A stretch of 64,000 nt of DNA. Origin: Haematobia irritans. Its lineage: Eukaryota > Arthropoda > Insecta > Diptera > Muscidae. The notes under the pieces were generated by a model that saw nothing but the letters and a program-made list of their open reading frames with translations, did not search any database and was not told where the DNA came from. This document shows positions 46,867-57,445 of this stretch, in pieces. The stretch is taken from contig NC_134400.1 of assembly GCF_050003625.1 (NCBI RefSeq), forward strand, positions 53,696,066 to 53,760,065, in the 5' to 3' direction. The first letter of the stretch is position 1, and each line of letters starts with the position of its first letter. Position numbers and translations under genes: made by a program.

Positions 46867-48740
46867 ATGCGCCTAAATACACCTCCTCGTCCCGCAGATA
46901 TTGAAGATGATGCAGAAGAAGTATACTTAGATGATGATGTCCCACCAGAAGACGATGATCTTTTAGAAATGGAGGAGGTAACTTTGGAAGAACTGGAATC
47001 AAGATTAGGTGGAGATTATGAGTCGGACGATGAGGGCCGCAAATCGCCTGGAAGGGATGATGCTGCATATACATTCCAGCAACATTCAGCACCGGTGTTT
47101 GCTTGTGCATTCCATCCACAAAATGACTTGTGCGCCACGGGTGGAGAAGATGATAAAGTGTATGTGTGGAATCGAAACAATGGAGAAGTTGTACATGAAA
47201 TCACCGAACACAAAGACACTGTTATTGAAGTGCATTTCAACCATGATGGGACGTATTTGGCAAGTGGCGATATGGCTGGCGAACTGTTCTTGCATAAAAT
47301 TCAAGAAAGCAGTGGTAGTGAGGAGAAAGAAGGTACCATAGTATTACGCAAAGTATGGGAGTACTCCATGGGCGACATGTCCTGGATGCGTTGGCATAAA
47401 GCATCCAATGTTTTAATGGCTGGCAGCGAAGATGGCGAAATTTATGTATTCCGCTTGCCAGCCGGCGACTGTAAGATACTTCCCGGTCAGGGTGTGCGCT
47501 GCGAATCAGGAGACCTTACAAATGACGGCAAGAAGTTATTAGCGTCTTATAATAATGGAACAGTAAAGCTATGGGACATTAAGTCCTCAACAGTTGTGAT
47601 GGAAATTGATGAAAGCCATCCAATGGCTCACCAAGAGGGATCGACCACAGTTTGCTGCGACAAAGAGTTACCTATATACGCGTCGGGTGGTGAAAGTGGT
47701 AAGTTGTATTGAATGAGAGAATTCTTTTGTATTTTATAAATTTATATCACATTCTGATGCACAGAATGGCGAAATGAAATTTCGTTGTTTATTACGAGTT
47801 TTTAAAACTACTAATACGGGAAAGATAAGTTCCAAATTTCTCTAACAATGGCAATCTTTAGGATACCGTTGTTTAATCCCAGCTCGCCCATGGCAAATTG
47901 GCTTTACGATTATCATATCAACTTCAAGTGCCTTCCTCAATCTGTGATCCATATCGAAATAATATCATTGAATCCCCTCAATTATATCCTTGTCATGGAA
48001 TGTTTTAAAACAGTTTACAGTTGGCTTATTATATTAATATTCTCTCACTGTTCGCTTATTTTGCGCACTAACGCTTCATTTATAATTATTGAGCGAACAA
48101 ATAGATGATAGTACTTTAAAGTATAAAAATTTTGGCAATTCAAAAATGTAAATTTAGTAGTAGTACCGGGATTCTCAAGGGCATCACATTTATGCCATGC
48201 ATTATTTGTGAGATTTGCCAAAATTGTGCAAATTAGATATGTCTCTACAGAAAAGTTTACTTTCTTTTTTAGGTAAAATTGTGTTTAGTACTCCAAATGG
48301 ACCAGTTGGTACTGTACAAGCAAATGGCGCTGTCGAGTGTTTAGCATTTTCCCCATCTCCAGATTTTCGTATGGCAGCTAGTGGTACATTAGGTGGTCAA
48401 ATTGCTATTTGGGACTACTCAAAGCTTAGTTTACGTACACAATGCGATCATCCAGAAGATGGAATTACTAAGTATGATTGTCGACATTTTTTACAGTTGC
48501 AAACTAATTTGTTTTTTCTCTTTTAGAATTCAATGGATCAGTGACTTTACTATACTAGTTGCTACGCTACAGGGAAATGTTATAGCTTTCGATGCCCGGA
48601 CTGGTCAAAAGAAATTTGATTTGTCAGGCCATTTGGCTGAAGTTTACTCATTTGCTTATAATCCCAAAGAGTCTCTGTTGTTAACTGTGTCCGAAGATAA
48701 TTCGGCTAAAATTTTTAAAGTGCCACAACTGGGCGATTAA
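46867..48740 (+). CDS. AAMP: AAMP orthologue, WD40-repeat protein
   Basis: Exons are 46867-47698, 48273-48471 and 48527-48740, joined through GT-AG introns of 574 and 55 bp. The product is 414 residues. The first exon ends in phase 1 (ESG then KIVFSTPNGPVG) and the second in phase 2 (DGIT, then K, then IQWISD). An acidic N-terminus (about 10-60, EDDAEEVYLDDDVPPEDDD) is followed by WD repeats (HSAPVFACAFHP...VYVWNR; HKDTVIEVHFNHDGTYLASG; MSWMRWHKASNVLMAGSEDGEIYVF; NGTVKLWDI; VECLAFSP...IAIWDY; VIAFDARTG; HLAEVYSFAYNP...AKIFKV). This order and the acidic leader fit angio-associated migratory cell protein (fly CG5114), a cytosolic beta-propeller scaffold that I recall being linked to ribosomal protein chaperoning. 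The start is AAAATGCG. Intron 1 holds nothing recognisable. The gene looks intact. Confidence 0.93.
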
Positions 48741-49373
48741 GAATTGTATTTGTTATTCAAATATATTTTTTATACATAGATGTAATATGTAGTTTAGACC
48801 ACACCTTTTGGAAGAGCCTTGTAAATAGTTTCATAGTCAATATAAATTAATTTCTTAAAAAGCTCTCCAATTTTTTTGTACTATTACCGACAAATGATAC
48901 TATTACCGACAAATGATAAAACCCACAATATGGTTTTCTGATGAAAACTATGTTATTACAACAAACCTGTATTTGCGACTATAACTTTTTGTCTCTTTTT
49001 AATTGTTCGAAATCTAATCATATGCATGTTGTTAGTGCCTGTTCATGCAATTCAAAAAAGACACGGGACCATTTGTTCATCCACAACAAAAATAACATAT
49101 ACTCTTCAAGAAATTTGTTAGTAGAAACAGCAGAAAAGTATGTTAAAACTGCAAAAATTGAAAATAATCTTTGTTAATTGAAATAGTAAATTTTGTTATT
49201 TATTATGCTCGATGAACATACAAACAAAAGTTAAAACTATGGGGCTATCGTAACAGTCTATATTCCGAAGCCCAGTAGCTATTTATTGGGGAAATGGTCT
49301 GAGTCATCAATTGGCTACAGTGAGGCTATAGGCCACTCGTCTTTGTGTAGAAAACAAAAATACTTTTACTTAT
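48741..49373. other. Downstream of AAMP, nothing recognised
   Basis: It contains the AAMP 3' UTR. No perfect AATAAA lies near the stop. A direct repeat of ACTATTACCGACAAATGATA occurs near 48880-48918. Confidence 0.45.
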
Positions 49374-49382
49374 AGTCGACAG

Positions 49383-49723
49383 GGAGCCACCGTGGTGCAA
49401 TGGTTAGCATGCCCGTCTTGCATACACAAGGTCGTGGGTTCGATTCCTGCTTCGACCGAACACCAAAAAGTTTTTCAGCCGTGGATTATCCCACCTCAGT
49501 AATGCTGATGACATTTCTGAGTGTTTCAAAGCTTCTCTAATTGGTTTCACTGCAATGTGGAACGCCGTTCGGACTCGGCTATAAAAAGGAGGTCCCTTGT
49601 CATTGAGCTTAACATGGAATCGAGCAGCACTCAGTGATAAGAGAGAAGTTCACCACTGTGGTATCACAATGTACTGAATAGTCTAAGTGATCCTGATACA
49701 TCGGGCTGCCACCTAACCTAACC
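49383..49723 (+). mobile_element. tRNA-derived SINE with LINE-like tail (341 bp)
   Basis: The 9-bp target duplication AGTCGACAG flanks it (49374-49382, 49724-49732). The first 75 bp are tRNA-like with A and B boxes. A central body (49460-49655) includes CGTTCGGACTCGGCTATAAA. The last 60 bp match the 3' end of the LINE at 7268-7336: GTGGTATCACAATG, ACTGAATAGTCTAAGTGA, TCGGGCTGCCAC and CCTAACC repeats. This is the classical tRNA-head/LINE-tail SINE plan, so the LOA-like LINE is the likely mobilising partner (inference). Confidence 0.92.
49393..49447 (+). promoter_or_regulatory. RNA polymerase III A and B boxes of the SINE
   Basis: Box A TGGTGCAATGG (49393-49403) fits TRGYNNARNNG. Box B GGTTCGATTCC (49437-49447) fits GGTTCRANNCC. 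Their spacing is close to that in a tRNA. The parent tRNA is not identified. Confidence 0.88.
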
Positions 49724-49739
49724 AGTCGACAGAGTCATG

Positions 49740-49975
49740 TCCGATTATATTTTCCGATTTAAGCCAATTTAAATAAACACATTTTGTAGAAGTGTAAAAA
49801 ATGTTGCCCAAATCGGTTCTGACTTAAATACATGTATATTGGAATATCAATCTTTCTTTAGCTCCCAACATTTTTGAAGGATTTAAGATGGTATCAAAAA
49901 TTTTGGTCTAGTGGTGATAATGGATATTGTGTATTTGGCCACGTCCGACCTTAGACATTTCTTACTAGTTTTAAA
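49740..49975 (-). mobile_element. Decayed Hel-1 5' fragment
   Basis: Weak similarity to the Hel-1 5' region: GATTTAAGATGGTATCA, GGTCTAGTGGTGA and GGCCACGTCCGACCTTAGAC near the reversed 5' end. It is much diverged. Confidence 0.5.
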
Positions 49976-50425
49976 ATCAGTTTTAACGAAAACCTTTGGA
50001 ACAAGGCAACATATTTATTTAATGGACTTAATTAATTTATCTTTGAAGAGGGTTGGAAATATAAAATGATTGAATTCATGTTATTTCGGATTTCAACTGT
50101 AGGGACCTAGTAGTATCAATCACTTTCGTCTAGCATTTGTCCAAAATATTGAAACATATTTATCACAAAGTAGCCTTATCATTGTGTATAAAATAAAACC
50201 TTTTTTTCAAAATTAAGCCAATGCTATAGGGAATGTTGTAAAAATTATGTTGAATGTTAAATTTTGGGTATAATTCTTTTATTTAGCAAACGTCAGTTTT
50301 TCCGTTGCTGAAATATATAAGTCGAAGCAGGGTTAATAAGTTTTGTTGTAAAAAACTATCCTGGTTTCCCTTTTCCAGCAGATAATAAAATCAATTTTTG
50401 TTGTTGTTATTATTATTAACATTTT
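49976..50425. other. Spacer, nothing recognised
   Basis: AT-rich, with a short (TTGTTG)/(TTATTA) run at 50398-50420 before the Hel-2 hairpin. Confidence 0.45.
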
Positions 50426-51400
50426 TATACCCTAAACCACATAGTGGTTAGGGTATATTGATTTTAGACCCCATCAAATATATACCGATCGACTCAGAAT
50501 CACCTCCTACGTCGATCTAGCGCTTAGTGTCCGTCCGCCCGTCTGTCCATGTATTTGTTGTTCACAGGATTCCGGTCGCAATTATTAACCGATTTTGATG
50601 AAATTTGGTACAGGGTGTTTTTTGGGCACAAGGACGAACGCTATTGAATTTGGAAGAAATCGGATCAAATTTAAATATAGCTCCCATATATATGTATCAC
50701 CCGATTTCGACAAATGGGGTCACGTTGCGCTTGTTTTCAAACGGATCGTCACCAAATTTGACAGAAGGTTATCTTTTTTCACCGCCCTTCAATTCTGCAA
50801 AATTTCATCCAAATCGGTTCAGATTTAGATATAGCTCTCATATATATGTATCGCCCGATTTTTCTAAAATTGGCCATAAAACCCTTATTTATCAACCGAT
50901 CTTACGCAAAGTTGGCTAAATGTAATTTTCTATAGCACTAACTATATGTGCAAAAAATCAACGAAATCGGTTCAGATTTAGCTATAGCTCTCATTTATAT
51001 GTACCGCCCGATTTAAATTTGGCCTAAAACCCTTATTTATCAACCGATCTTACTCAAAGTTGGCTAAGTGTAATCTTATAAAGCACTTACTATATGTGCA
51101 AAAAACATCGAAATCGGTTCAGATTTAGATATAACTCCCATATATATGTATAGCCCGATTTTGCCAAATTTGGCCATAATAACCTTATTTTTGACCATAG
51201 AGGCCTCATTTATTACCTAATCGTACTCAAATTTTGCAAAAGGTACCCGTCTGTGGTATTAATCAAACCCGAAAAATATTATGCAAATTGGTTCAGATTT
51301 AGATATAGCTTCCATATATGTGCATCGCTCTATTTTCCTAAATTTGACCATAGTACTCTTATTTATTAACCAATGTTACTCAAATTTCAAATTTTGATGT
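50426..51400 (-). mobile_element. Hel-2 copy, reversed
   Basis: The terminal hairpin is at 50426-50456 (TATACCCTAAACCAC/GTGGTTAGGGTATA), followed by a palindrome (ATCGACTCAGAATCACCTCC...), a GTCC/GTCT run, then units marked by CAGATTTAGATATAGCTC at about 50820, 50972 and 51119, a period near 150 bp. It supplies the empty site for the TA-A at 30233-31225. The inner end is indistinct. Confidence 0.78.
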
Positions 51401-52185
51401 ACTAGCCGATCGTATTTATACGTGCTTGTAGCTCTTACACATAAATAACTAAGTAATAGATGACCCATCGGTGTCAAACGCAGTCTGACAGTTCCCAAAA
51501 TGATGAATAAACGAAGAAAATAGGGGGAATTACAAATTCTCTCTTAGATTCGTTTTTACAATTTTCCTATTTTATCCACAATTTGAACATGTTTGATACA
51601 CCAGATGATTTATAATCAAGTTAAATATTCATAAGTTCATATTTGAACAAAAAATTGCGACTAAAACCGCGAAAATACAAAATTAAATTTTTAGCAAATT
51701 TTCTCTTTACGAAAAACACAAAACGAAGTGTCAGAAAATTTATTTGGGCTTCTTCAACATTTTCTGGTCGGAGAGCGATGGGTCATCTATATTTTAAAGA
51801 GTCTATGCTCTTACATAAGAATATTGCTCGATTTTTACAAATTTGGATTTATTACCCACACTAATTGAACGATTTTCTCTTTTTTAATAATGGGCTCAAT
51901 ATTAGTGGTATACTAACTCCGTAGGTGCAATATCAACACAGCCAGCGTTGCTAGAAGTGGGGGGAAATTCCCTATATGTAGGGTTTTTCTAATATTTAGC
52001 GTCTTGTAGGGACGTAGGGCTACGATGTAGGGACATTTTCACTCAACACAATTTGTAATAATTTTTACATTTTGGTGGCTCTAGAGGAGGAAATTAGAAG
52101 CCGGCAAGGCTTGATCTTTAACAATGTGTGGTAACAACAGTTGCCACTCGTGCCAAAAAAAAAAATCTAACAAAATTTGAAGATT
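51401..52185. other. Spacer, possible outer end of an old element
   Basis: CAGCGTTGCTAG near 51944 and the reversed CAATGTTGCCAG near 54560 may be hAT-like ends of an element that received CCC-1 and the 29-bp array. No matching octamers flank them, so it is not claimed as a feature. Confidence 0.3.
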
Positions 52186-54089
52186 CCCAATAAACACAAA
52201 CGTTTGAAAAATACTAAAATGCAATAATTTTTCAAACATTTTTTCAAAGGATTAGGGTAATATTCAAGTTGAGAAATTGTTGAGAAAATCGCGTTCTCAA
52301 CAAAAAACAGACATTACCCTCAACAGTAAAATTCAACACAATAGCAATATTCTCTCAATTGTAATCCTCAAATTGAAATGCATTGCTACTCAATAATTTC
52401 TCAAACAGTTTTCAATGTGAGACAAATTAAAAACTAATATTGCTGCAAATATTTTCTAACCACAATTTGCATGAAAGTCAATCCCAGTTCTTACTGAAAG
52501 TCCACACTAAATTTCTAGTGATTTTGTACATTTTATTAATTTTTTTCGTTAAAAATATAATAATATTAAAAATAACATTAACAATATAAAAAAAAAATAA
52601 TAATATGTTATAATACCAATCAAAACATAATTATCTTATTAAAGGTATTAATAACTAAAACTATCAATACAACTTTAAATAACTTAAACATTTTTCATGT
52701 ATAATTTCCCCCATAATGTTGGTGTCACATAACTATTAATTAATTAATTATTAATTAATATGCTGACAATTTCAAATAATTACTATCGAGGAACTTGCTG
52801 GCCTGCGTGTTAGAATAGATTCCATCAAGAGGAATTCACAAAATATCAAACTGATGACGGAATGTAAATTGATGTAATGCACATTTTCATCCAGAAGTTC
52901 TTGATTTAGGAACTGTTGCACTTTGCAAGTTTTCTGGAATCTTTTCTTTGTTGTTTCCTCCATCATTTTTTCACCGGTCAACATCTTCCAAGAATATAAT
53001 ATCCAATGATTTTAGTTTTCTGCAAAACAATCGAGTTTTGTGATTTCCATTACGTTTTCATTTCACTTTTTATTTTGACTTACCAATTATAATTACCGTT
53101 TTGGATTAATTTCAGTTTTATGTCAATAAAAATAACTGACCACGTACTTCGTGGCACAAAATGTATTGAAACCCACAAAATTCCTCAAGAACGTTGGTGT
53201 CACAAAATTCTTGTAAAACTCATTAAAATTCGGGAAATTAGCAAGGAACTTGATGACTAGAGAGTTAGAATAAATTTCCAGCAATTTCAATTCACAAAAT
53301 ATCACATTAAACCGATGATGCGATGTAAATTAAACTATAGGCGTGATGCGAATTATCACCCAGTAGTTGATATGGAAAAGCATAAATACCAAGTTTAATT
53401 CATTGTACTTTGATTTATGGAAACTTTCTCTTTTCGATAAGCCACCATCATTTTTCATTGGTCAACCTCTTAATGTTTCCAAGAATGCAGCATCCAAATA
53501 TTTTAGTTTTCTGGAATGAGATTTAAATTTAGTGACTTCTCTAAAGTGTTGATTTAATTTTTCATATTGACTTACCAATTATTATAAACTATTTGAAGCA
53601 GTTCCAGTTACTTGTCCAACATTTTTTCATCGGTCAGTTTTTTAATGTTTTAAAGAACGTAGAATCCATAATTTTAGTTTTCGGCAAAGAGATATAATTT
53701 AGTGTCTTCCTTAAAGTTTCATATCATTTTTTTATTTTCACTTACGTATTATTAGAAACTATTTGGAGTAAATTCAGTTTTTTGTCTAAAATGTTTTTTA
53801 TTTCTTTCAATTGACCACGATCTTCGTTGCACAAACAAGTATTGAAAACCACATGGTTTTTTCGTTGCATTTTAGGGTAGTGTTTTGTCAAAGTTTTCTC
53901 ATATTATCTTCAACCCCTTTTCAAAGATTTCGTCAACATTTTGGCAAATTGGAAGTAATTCGCAAACAATTTGAAGATGTATTGAATATGAGCTGTTTCA
54001 AGTCAAGTTGAATTTATGTTGATAATTATAGTTACCCTCAAACTGAAAAGTTGTTGCATTTGAAAAACGCTCATCCTGTGTTTATTGGG
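52186..54089 (+). mobile_element. CCC-1, longest uninterrupted copy (1904 bp)
   Basis: It runs from CCCAATAAACACAAACG to CATCCTGTGTTTATTGGG with TT on both sides. It carries about 460 bp more than the nested copies, partly as an internal repeat of the CCACGTACTTCGT / ACCACGATCTTCGT block. TTGAGAA/TTCTCAA words cluster within 150 bp of the left end. It is non-coding. Confidence 0.75.
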
Positions 54090-54114
54090 TTACCACAAAT
54101 TACCACAAACCTAC

Positions 54115-54312
54115 CTAACACATATTTCTATAGAAATTTTTGTCAAAACTTTATTCCTGTAGAAAATTTTGTCAACATTTGATTTCTATGGAAAATTTTC
54201 TCAAAATTGTATTTCTATAGAATTTTTTTTCAAAATATTATTTCTATAAAAAATTTTCTCAAAATTTTATTTCTATAGAATTTATTGTCAAAATTTTATT
54301 TTTATAGAGATT
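54115..54312. repeat. 29-bp minisatellite, about 6.5 units
   Basis: The unit is TTTCTATAGAAAATTTTGTC plus AAAATTTTA, six times with point changes and no length change. Confidence 0.88.
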
Positions 54313-54559
54313 TAACAAAAAAGGATTACTATTCTGGGTAGAATTCTACCAACTGTGGCAACTGTGGTGGTAATACAAATTTATATTCTAAGTTATATAC
54401 GTTGCATACTCATGTTTTAAGATAATAAAGTACATAGAACCATTTTTGTTTTTTTTAAATTTTTTAAATTTAACGAAAAATATTGTAGGGAAAATTGTAT
54501 GGGAAAGTAGGGAACTTGTTTGTCCTTGTAGGGTAAACCGAACATTTTCCCTGGCAACA

Positions 54560-54765
54560 TTGACTATGAGCTATAGTCAGATTGAGACAAAGCACCCATA
54601 AACATGTACCCCTTAATTTTCTTAAATATGCAACTACGGTTTATCTCCCAGACCTATATCAATGTTACCACACAAATGTTTATGATTACTAATTCAGTAT
54701 CATACCCTATGTGATATAGTCGGCCCCGCCCGACTTTCTTTCTACTTTACTTACATGTTTATAAT
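54560..54765 (-). mobile_element. Hel-1 5' end fragment
   Basis: It ends with AGTCGGCCCCGCCCGACT and TTTACTTACATGTTT, the reversed Hel-1 5' terminus. The remainder is diverged. It abuts the LINE tail at 54766. Confidence 0.6.
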
Positions 54766-55838
54766 TAGGTTAGGTTAAAGTGGCAGCCCGATTAAGATTC
54801 AGGCTCACTTAGACTATTCAGTCCATTGTGATACCACTTTAACTACATTGTGATACCTATTACATATGGGCACTTCTAGTTTTAACCGCTGAACCTTCTC
54901 GATTATCTTCTTCTGTTGAACCAACCAGATTGTTCCAAAAACATTAGCAGACTGCTTAAGTTAACGTTTTCCACCAGTCCGCCAGTCATCTAGAGCTATA
55001 TGCCCCTAAAATTTGCTTACGTCTTACACAAAATGCAGGACACTCACACAAGAGGTGTTTAATTGATTCCTTTTCCTCCACATCATGACAGCTCATACAA
55101 TAGTCATTATACTTCGCGCCAATAGTTTTTGTAAAATCGCCTATCATGCAGCGACCCGTTATAGCAGATATCAGGAGTGATATCTGGCGTCTCGAGAACA
55201 CTAGCATATCTAGTGTGCGGTTTAAGTTTAAATGGGGCCATATTTGCTTGGTGTCGTTAGAACCCTTGCAATTCTCCCATCGAACATTTGCCATCATAAC
55301 AGTCTTCTCACGCTGCATGAGCTTGCAGGTAGCCAGGGGCATACCAACAGATTCTAGTTCCCCTGGAATATGTAAGGTAGTCCCTAGCCTTGCCAACTCA
55401 TCTGCTTCGCAGTTCCCCGGTATGTTCCTATGGCCAGGCACCCATATTAGGTGAATATTGTGCTGCTCAGCCATCTCATTGAGAGATTTGGGGTAGTCGA
55501 TGGCCGTTTTCGAGTTAAGGAACACAGAGTCCAAGGATTTTTATTGCAGGTTGACTGCCTGAGTATATATTAACGCCAACATTTATTGGACCATTACTTC
55601 TCGCCAATTCGCCACCTCTTTTATTGCTAATATTTGAGCCTGAAAAAATACTACAGTGATTAGGTTATGTTTTCGCTATTCGATGTTCCAGATCTTTAGA
55701 ATATACTTCTAAAACCACTTGTCCATCCAATTTGGAGCCATCAGATCTATATATCGTTTATTCCCCGGGGCCTGTGTGCACCACGCCTCACTTTTGGGAA
55801 TTAGAGTTTCAAACTTTTTGTCGAAAAGTGGTCTCGCC
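54766..55838 (-). mobile_element. 5'-truncated copy of the LINE
   Basis: It begins with the reversed CCTAA tail and 3' UTR, then the ORF2 C-terminal part. A 182-residue open piece (55534-54986) covers the end of RNase H (WVPGHRNIPGNCEADELARL) and the CISC-type finger. Upstream it is broken by indels, and similarity stops near 55838 in the region before RNase H. It is a dead copy. Confidence 0.88.
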
Positions 55839-56155
55839 AAACATTTTTTATAATGTACTTAGCCGGAGGATATTCCTCCAATTATTCGGATGTCGCCGGT
55901 CCTTATATCGACATATTTCGTTGAGCAAATGAAAACATAGAAATATAGTATTTCCTATTTCAGATCTAAAGCTGCCTTGGTTTCGTGGGTACTTTTTTGA
56001 AATAATTAAAACGATTCGCTGATCATCGAAAAGTTGCTACTGTTAGATAGAACTGTGTTTATTAAAATATTGATGTTTAAAAAAATATGTTCTTTAATGA
56101 AAACTAAAATTTGTTTAATTGAATTAAACAATAATAAAGGATTAAAACAAAGTAT
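55839..56155. other. Spacer, nothing recognised
   Basis: Unrelated AT-rich DNA between the LINE remnant and the RING gene stop. It may include the 3' UTR of the latter. Confidence 0.4.
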
Positions 56156-56855
56156 TCAAAAATTTAGGTATTGTAAATTCTTCGCATCTGCTGCCATTGG
56201 TTTCAGTAGTTGTGAGCTCACTTTATACGCAGAAGAACGACCCAGTGTTCTTTCGCTTTCCGAACTATTGGAATTACTGAGGGTGGGGCTTCTGGGAGGA
56301 GCATAGTGAACTCTAATATTTTGTGTTCGTTGTGGCATAAAATCTAATGACTCACTGGAACCCGATTTTCCTTCATCCGAATATATTTTATTACGTGGCG
56401 ATGGATACCGACATTTTGGCTGTGGCGTTGTGTGCTGAACTGTCTCCACTCGTCTTTCATGGTACGCAATATATTCCTTTAGTTGTCTTATTGTGGTTCT
56501 TTCCTTCTCAAGTTTTTCATCTAGCGACTTTTGGATTTTTGCGTATGCATGGATTTCGTCCTCGAGCTTCTTCAGCATCCTGCGACATTACCATATGAGT
56601 TATTAGCATATTCTCCTGTTCATAATGAATTCTCATAATATTTTGATAATGTTTGATGGGATTATCGAAATATTTCATCATAGTGGACGGCATATCTTTC
56701 CCTATTTTCGTAGCCTTATATGGATTGGAGCACAATGGACAATTTGGCTGGAGACATTCCTTGCAGATAATGTGACCACATTGTGATACGTGGAACTTGA
56801 GTTTAGGATCGAATAGTTTTCGACAAAAACAGCAGTTGCAGTGCGGAGGAAACAT
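56156..56855 (-). CDS. Zip3/RNF212/Vilya-type RING protein, frame broken once
   Basis: Start ATG at 56855 (MFPPHCNCCF); stop at 56156. Two frames must be joined near 56578. The N-terminal RING reads CNCC...QCGHIICKEC...CPLC, a complete C3HC4 set close in layout to RNF212 (CNRCF...CGHVYC). It is followed by MMKYFDNPIKHY, a coiled-coil-like segment (KKLEDEIHAYAKIQKSLDEKLEKERTTIRQL) and a Ser-rich tail (SPTLSNSNSSESERTLGRSS). That order is known for meiotic crossover E3-like proteins such as fly Vilya/Narya/Nenya. One base separates the frames. A branch-like CTAAT and GTAATGTCGCAG lie there, but no donor gives a usable intron. The cause is sequencing error, a very recent break, or an intron I cannot resolve. 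Confidence 0.68.
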
Positions 56856-57053
56856 TTTTGTTAAATTACTTTTGAAATAAAGTGGAACAAGTATTTGTTT
56901 AACGGTAAAATATATTTGACGCTTATGCAAATATGTATCGCGCAAACTGAACACAACCTCAGGGATGTGATCAGTGTTGCCAATAATTGGTAAAGCTTTT
57001 TTTGTTATAAACTATTTTTATGTTGCTGCTAACAGTGTCAATAATTTAAATAA

Positions 57054-57295
57054 TGCGCTTTACACACTATCAGTTATTCCGAACGACAGTGCTCGTGTCG
57101 AACATATCCCATATATTGTGCACATTATAAGTTAAGTCCGAAGGCATAATCAATACTGCTGCATGTTTATGGGATCGATAGCACATTTACCGATTATTTA
57201 GTCATCGCCGACAAGTCGCATCGATCCGACACACTGTAAGATTCTTTACAAAAACCGACTTTCCATCCGGAATAACTGATAGTCTGTAAAGCGCA
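57054..57295. mobile_element. Harbinger-like MITE (242 bp)
   Basis: The long inverted repeats are TGCGCTTTACA(C/G)ACTATC plus AGTTATTCCG, with TAA on both sides (57051-57053, 57296-57298). A 3-bp TWA duplication fits PIF/Harbinger. A single end of the same family is at 46436-46472. It is non-coding. Confidence 0.82.
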
Positions 57296-57298
57296 TAA

Positions 57299-57445
57299 CA
57301 TTGTTTCTGTCACTGTTCACCTGTCGTCGCCACCGAAGGAACCTCCCCATCCGGCGAGTTTAGCCGCGCAGAACGCCATCATGCCAGAGCTTTGGGTTGG
57401 TGACGCATAATCACAATAACATGGAAGTATTTCAGGACGAGGAAC
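57299..57445. other. Short GC-rich stretch of unknown nature
   Basis: CACCTGTCGTCGCCACCGAA, CCCCATCCGGCGAG and GCCGCGCAGAACGCC stand out against the surrounding AT-rich DNA. On the minus strand a small frame reads MMAFCAAKLAGWGGSFGGDDR then stop. No family is recognised. Confidence 0.3.

Noticed and set aside
46784..47119. Minus-strand and alternate frames across AAMP exon 1
   Set aside because: Shadows of the AAMP coding frame.
49383..49460. A functional tRNA gene
   Set aside because: A and B boxes are present, but the acceptor stem does not close, and the sequence continues into a SINE body with a target duplication.
54115..54312. CRISPR-like array
   Set aside because: The 29-bp units are contiguous without spacers; it is a minisatellite in a eukaryotic genome.
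51944..54566. hAT element bounded by CAGCGTTGC and reversed CAATGTTGC
   Set aside because: The ends match only partly and the flanking octamers differ.
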